In this document: in pieces, positions 61,280 to 64,000 of the stretch
Layout: each line of letters begins with the position of its first letter
Numbering within the stretch: position 1 is the first letter of the stretch
Notes under the pieces: generated by a model
Seen by the model: the letters and a program-made list of their open reading frames with translations, nothing else
What the model was told of the DNA's origin: nothing
Databases searched by the model: none
Translations under genes and position numbers: made by a program
Origin: Eublepharis macularius
Taxonomy: Eukaryota > Chordata > Lepidosauria > Squamata > Eublepharidae
Length of the DNA stretch: 64,000 bases
Direction of reading: 5' to 3'
Assembly (NCBI RefSeq): GCF_028583425.1
Contig: NC_072790.1
Span: forward strand, 14,552,552-14,616,551

Positions 61280-61989
61280 CTATGCACCTACATTAGCAAG
61301 ATATGAAATTCCAGTCCTTCTCTACGCAAATGATACAGTGTTGCTATCCAGGACTGAATTGGGTCTATGCAAGATACTAAATGTATTTGCCGACTACTGT
61401 TCTCAAGAGGGACTTACCATAAATTATAATAAATTGAAAATGATGGTCTTTTCAAAAAAATCCTTTTCAAGCCGTAGGACATGGACCTTTAAGGGAGGAC
61501 AAATAGAGCAGGTAACTCAGTTTAAGTACTTGGGAGTGGTATTTAACCATAATCTGTCTTGGAAACCTCATATTAATATAGCAACAGAAATTGCTAAAAC
61601 CAACTCAAAAGCTCTTCTAAGGTTTCACTGCTCAAAAGGTGGTCAGTGTATACCCATGGCTATTACAGCCTTCATGCTAAAATAATCCCTTAGATTTTGT
61701 TTGGGGCTGGTATATGGATAAGGGAAGTTACTGAATCCTTAGACTATATACTCCATTAGTTTTTACGTCGGAAGGCAGGAGTGCCTAACTGTGTTGCTGG
61801 ACCTGTGCTTACAGCAGAATTTGTGCAACACTCCTTGGAGGTCAGAGCTTGTCTTGCTGCCTTCAAATTGAGAATGAAGTCAATTGAGGGATCTTACTGA
61901 TTTTGAGAAGATAATCATGCAGAAATAATCATGCAGAAAAAGAATCACAAAAATAATCATGCAGAAAATCATGAAGATAATCATGCAGA

Positions 61990-63135
61990 AAAAGAACCAT
62001 ATTTTGGGCCACATTTACAAACTTTTACTTCAATACGATACTGAAACAGAACAAGTTAAAACTTGTATGATAAATGGATGCAAAATTTTGGAGAAGAAGT
62101 AACATTTCAACAGTGGGAAAATGTATGGACTAAGGGCATAAAATTTACAGCAAACCAAACGCTCAGAGAAAACTGGTATCTTTTTTAGATGGTACATTAC
62201 ACCAAAAGACACTGAAAAAATGGATAATAAATATGTAGGGTCATGCTGGAAGTGGAAGGAAGCAGATGGCTCTTTCTTTCATATGTGGTGGACATGTAAA
62301 AAAGGTAAAACATTTTGGAAAAATATACATGCTGAGATTCAGAAGATTCTAAAAATCAGTTTTGCTATGAAACCCTAGACCATGCTGTTGGGAATCATAC
62401 CAGACAATGTGAACAGAACATTATATGAACTATTTCGATATTTGCTGACGGTGGCAAGAGTGGTAATGGCAAGTAAATGGAGAATGCCCAACCAGGGAAA
62501 TTTGGAAGGCCAAAATGTCAGAATATGCAGTGAAGGCAAAATGGCAGAATTACATAAATAGAAGGCCAATTAAAGAATTTGAAGAGAAATGGGGAAAATG
62601 TTTTGTCTATAACTGATAAAATTTATAAGATGTCTTAGTCCTGCAGATTTACAAATAATGGCATATTGATATATTTGACAACCTGATTGTAAGATAATTA
62701 GTTATATAAAAATAATAGATTGTATAATATTGAAATATTGGCCAAAAGTCAGCATTGTTACTGTTAAGTAAAGTACGAGTAATAGGTAATGAAGATAAGG
62801 AGTAGAAATAGGTTAGAATTCTTAATAGTACTTTATTTTAAGGCTCTTAAAGGTTATGATAATCAGTTATATTAAATAATAAGCAGTGTTAATGTTAATA
62901 ATTGTTTATTTATTATTACTAAAATAATGAGTAGAAATAGCTTGGAATTTTGCATGTGTTGTTTATTTCGGAAAAATATTTAATCACTATTTGAATATCT
63001 ATAAAGGTCATGACTTTGATACTTTGTATTTTAATAATCCTTGCAGTACACCGTTTTATATCTACTTTGCTTGTCCCCCTTTTTCCCTTTCTTTTCTGTA
63101 CTCCATTTTTACTTTAATAAAATTTTAAAAAAGAG
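61990..63135 (+). mobile_element. L1 LINE, 5'-truncated, decayed
   Basis: On + the ORF2 end can be read through stops and shifts: FRWYITPKDTEK, CWKWKEADGSFFHMWWTCKK and LFRYLLTVARVVMASKWR. It corresponds to the L1 at 44728-45929. The end has TTTAATAAAATTTTAAAAAA. AGATAAT-like bases on both sides may be a worn TSD. Confidence 0.82.
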
Positions 63136-63500
63136 ATAATGAAGGTCGACTATTTGGCACCGAATGCCCAAGGAGGTCTCTTATACTTGCTAAAGGAAAG
63201 CAGCCATAGAAGCATATGGGAAAGATATATAGATAACAAATTTGCACGGCTTGGTCTTTCACCCACCAATACTCAAGAATATAAACTCCAGTGAAACAAT
63301 GAAACTGATTAGGTCGAGGGTATTCAATATAGACCTGGCTAGTACTCTAGCCTGTGCGAGACGAGTATGTTCCCCCCTTGCACTTGGAATCCCTCCTCCT
63401 GTGACTCTTCCTTGGTACAGGAGTTCTCTTACAATTCCTAATCACAGGCATGCTTTTACACTCGCTAGACTAAATTCCTTCCCAACTGCAGAGCTAAAGG

Positions 63501-63595
63501 GATCCAGTATAATCCTTAGGCTCTTAACCGAGTCTGCAAGGGTCAGACGAACTCCATTGAAAGTGGGAAGTACAATGGTGCGACCAGTGCAATAG
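63501..63595 (-). repeat. L2-like LINE fragment
   Basis: GGCTCTTAACCGAGTCTGCA and ATTGAAAGTGGGAAGTACAA match 4395-4475 of the L2-like element. Confidence 0.75.
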
Positions 63596-63625
63596 AGATG
63601 CTGGATCACCTTATATTATTCTATA

Positions 63626-63880
63626 ACAACAACAACAACATTCGATTTATATACCGCCCTTCAGGACAACTTAATGTCCACTCAGAGCCGTTTACAAAGT
63701 ATGTTATTATTATCCCCACAACAAAACACCCTATGAGGTGGGTGGGGCTGAGAGAGCTCCAGAGAACTGTGACTAGCCCAAGGTCACCCAGCTGGCTTCA
63801 AGTGGAGGAGCGGGGAATCAAACCGGGCTTTCCAGATTAGAGTCCCACGCTCTTAACCGCTACACCAAACTGGCTCTCTG
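63626..63880 (-). repeat. tRNA-derived SINE, copy with (AAC)n end
   Basis: (AAC)n, then CCTTCAGGACAACTTAATG, then TCTTAACCGCTACACCAAAC, the inverted head. It is nearly identical to 11676-11938. Confidence 0.85.
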
Positions 63881-64000
63881 CCACCAGTGGGAAGCCCCCA
63901 GGTCCCAGTGGATCATTTCTGCATTACTTAAACATCAACATCCCCTGGTATCATGGGTAATAGCCCCACATTTGGCAGATTCTGAGCCAGAGTTAATGCG

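Larger units (their letters stand above)
59434..63500 (+). mobile_element. Decayed non-LTR LINE interrupted by CR1 tail, Sauria SINE and L1
   Basis: Reverse transcriptase pieces are read in order: HSGKAPGPDLIPVDLLK, TTIVPVYKKGPKTDPANYR with TISLLSTIGK, VAFMDLKAAFDSVPRSRLW (60710-60770, motif A), and LLYANDTVLLSRTELGL (61317-61360). FKYLGVVFNHNLSWKPHINI follows. The catalytic YADD box reads YAND, and many stops occur. It resumes after the L1 (63136-63480). I recognise it as a common lizard LINE type but cannot name the clade with confidence. Confidence 0.75.

Overview
The window is nuclear DNA from a vertebrate, almost certainly a squamate reptile (lizard or snake). The evidence is one multi-exon vertebrate gene with GT-AG introns and a CpG-island promoter, embedded in a repeat set typical of squamates. 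That set comprises a Sauria SINE with clean target-site duplications (TSDs), several CR1 LINEs, L2-like and L1 LINEs, 5S-rRNA-derived and tRNA-derived SINEs, Helitrons, Penelope-like elements and many hAT-type MITEs. Nothing suggests bacterial, plasmid or viral DNA, and no operon, CRISPR array or free-standing tRNA/rRNA gene was seen.

The only host gene I can support is CNRIP1, or a close CNRIP1 paralogue, on the + strand. It has three coding exons: 30422-30606, 36094-36238 and 41657-41821. Splice phases match and the product is 164 residues. A CpG island (about 30120-30930) covers the first exon. A long GGTA/GAGA minisatellite with G-quadruplex-type G runs (29265-30110) lies just upstream, and an AATAAA signal at 43054 gives a 3' UTR of about 1.25 kb. 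Both introns (about 5.4-5.5 kb each) are largely filled by transposable elements.

Left flank (1-29.2 kb): MITEs, an L2-like LINE (3.5-4.95 kb), a CR1 (7.6-8.8 kb), fold-back elements (10.0-10.7 and 14.3-14.9 kb), a deletion-derivative Helitron (13.25-13.83 kb), a hAT-type element carrying its own minisatellite (16.3-17.1 kb), palindromic tandem repeats (18.7-19.2 kb), a Penelope-like fragment joined to a decayed autonomous Helitron (20.9-23.8 kb), and a CR1/L3-like element with two nested insertions (23.8-24.8 kb).

Right flank (43-64 kb): a CR1, a MITE split by an L1 (44.7-46.1 kb), an ORF1-only L1 derivative with 16-bp TSDs (51.5-53.0 kb), more MITEs, and a decayed LINE (59.4-63.5 kb) interrupted by a CR1 tail, a Sauria SINE and an L1.

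The most interesting signals are three. Hammerhead-ribozyme cores, two of them on opposite strands, lie in the Penelope-like copies, one of which sits inside a Helitron inside CNRIP1 intron 1. A MITE family has all five copies here in CTNAG targets. The predicted CNRIP1 protein has a divergent patch at the exon 1/2 junction. TE family names rest on motif recognition, termini and TSDs, not on database searches.
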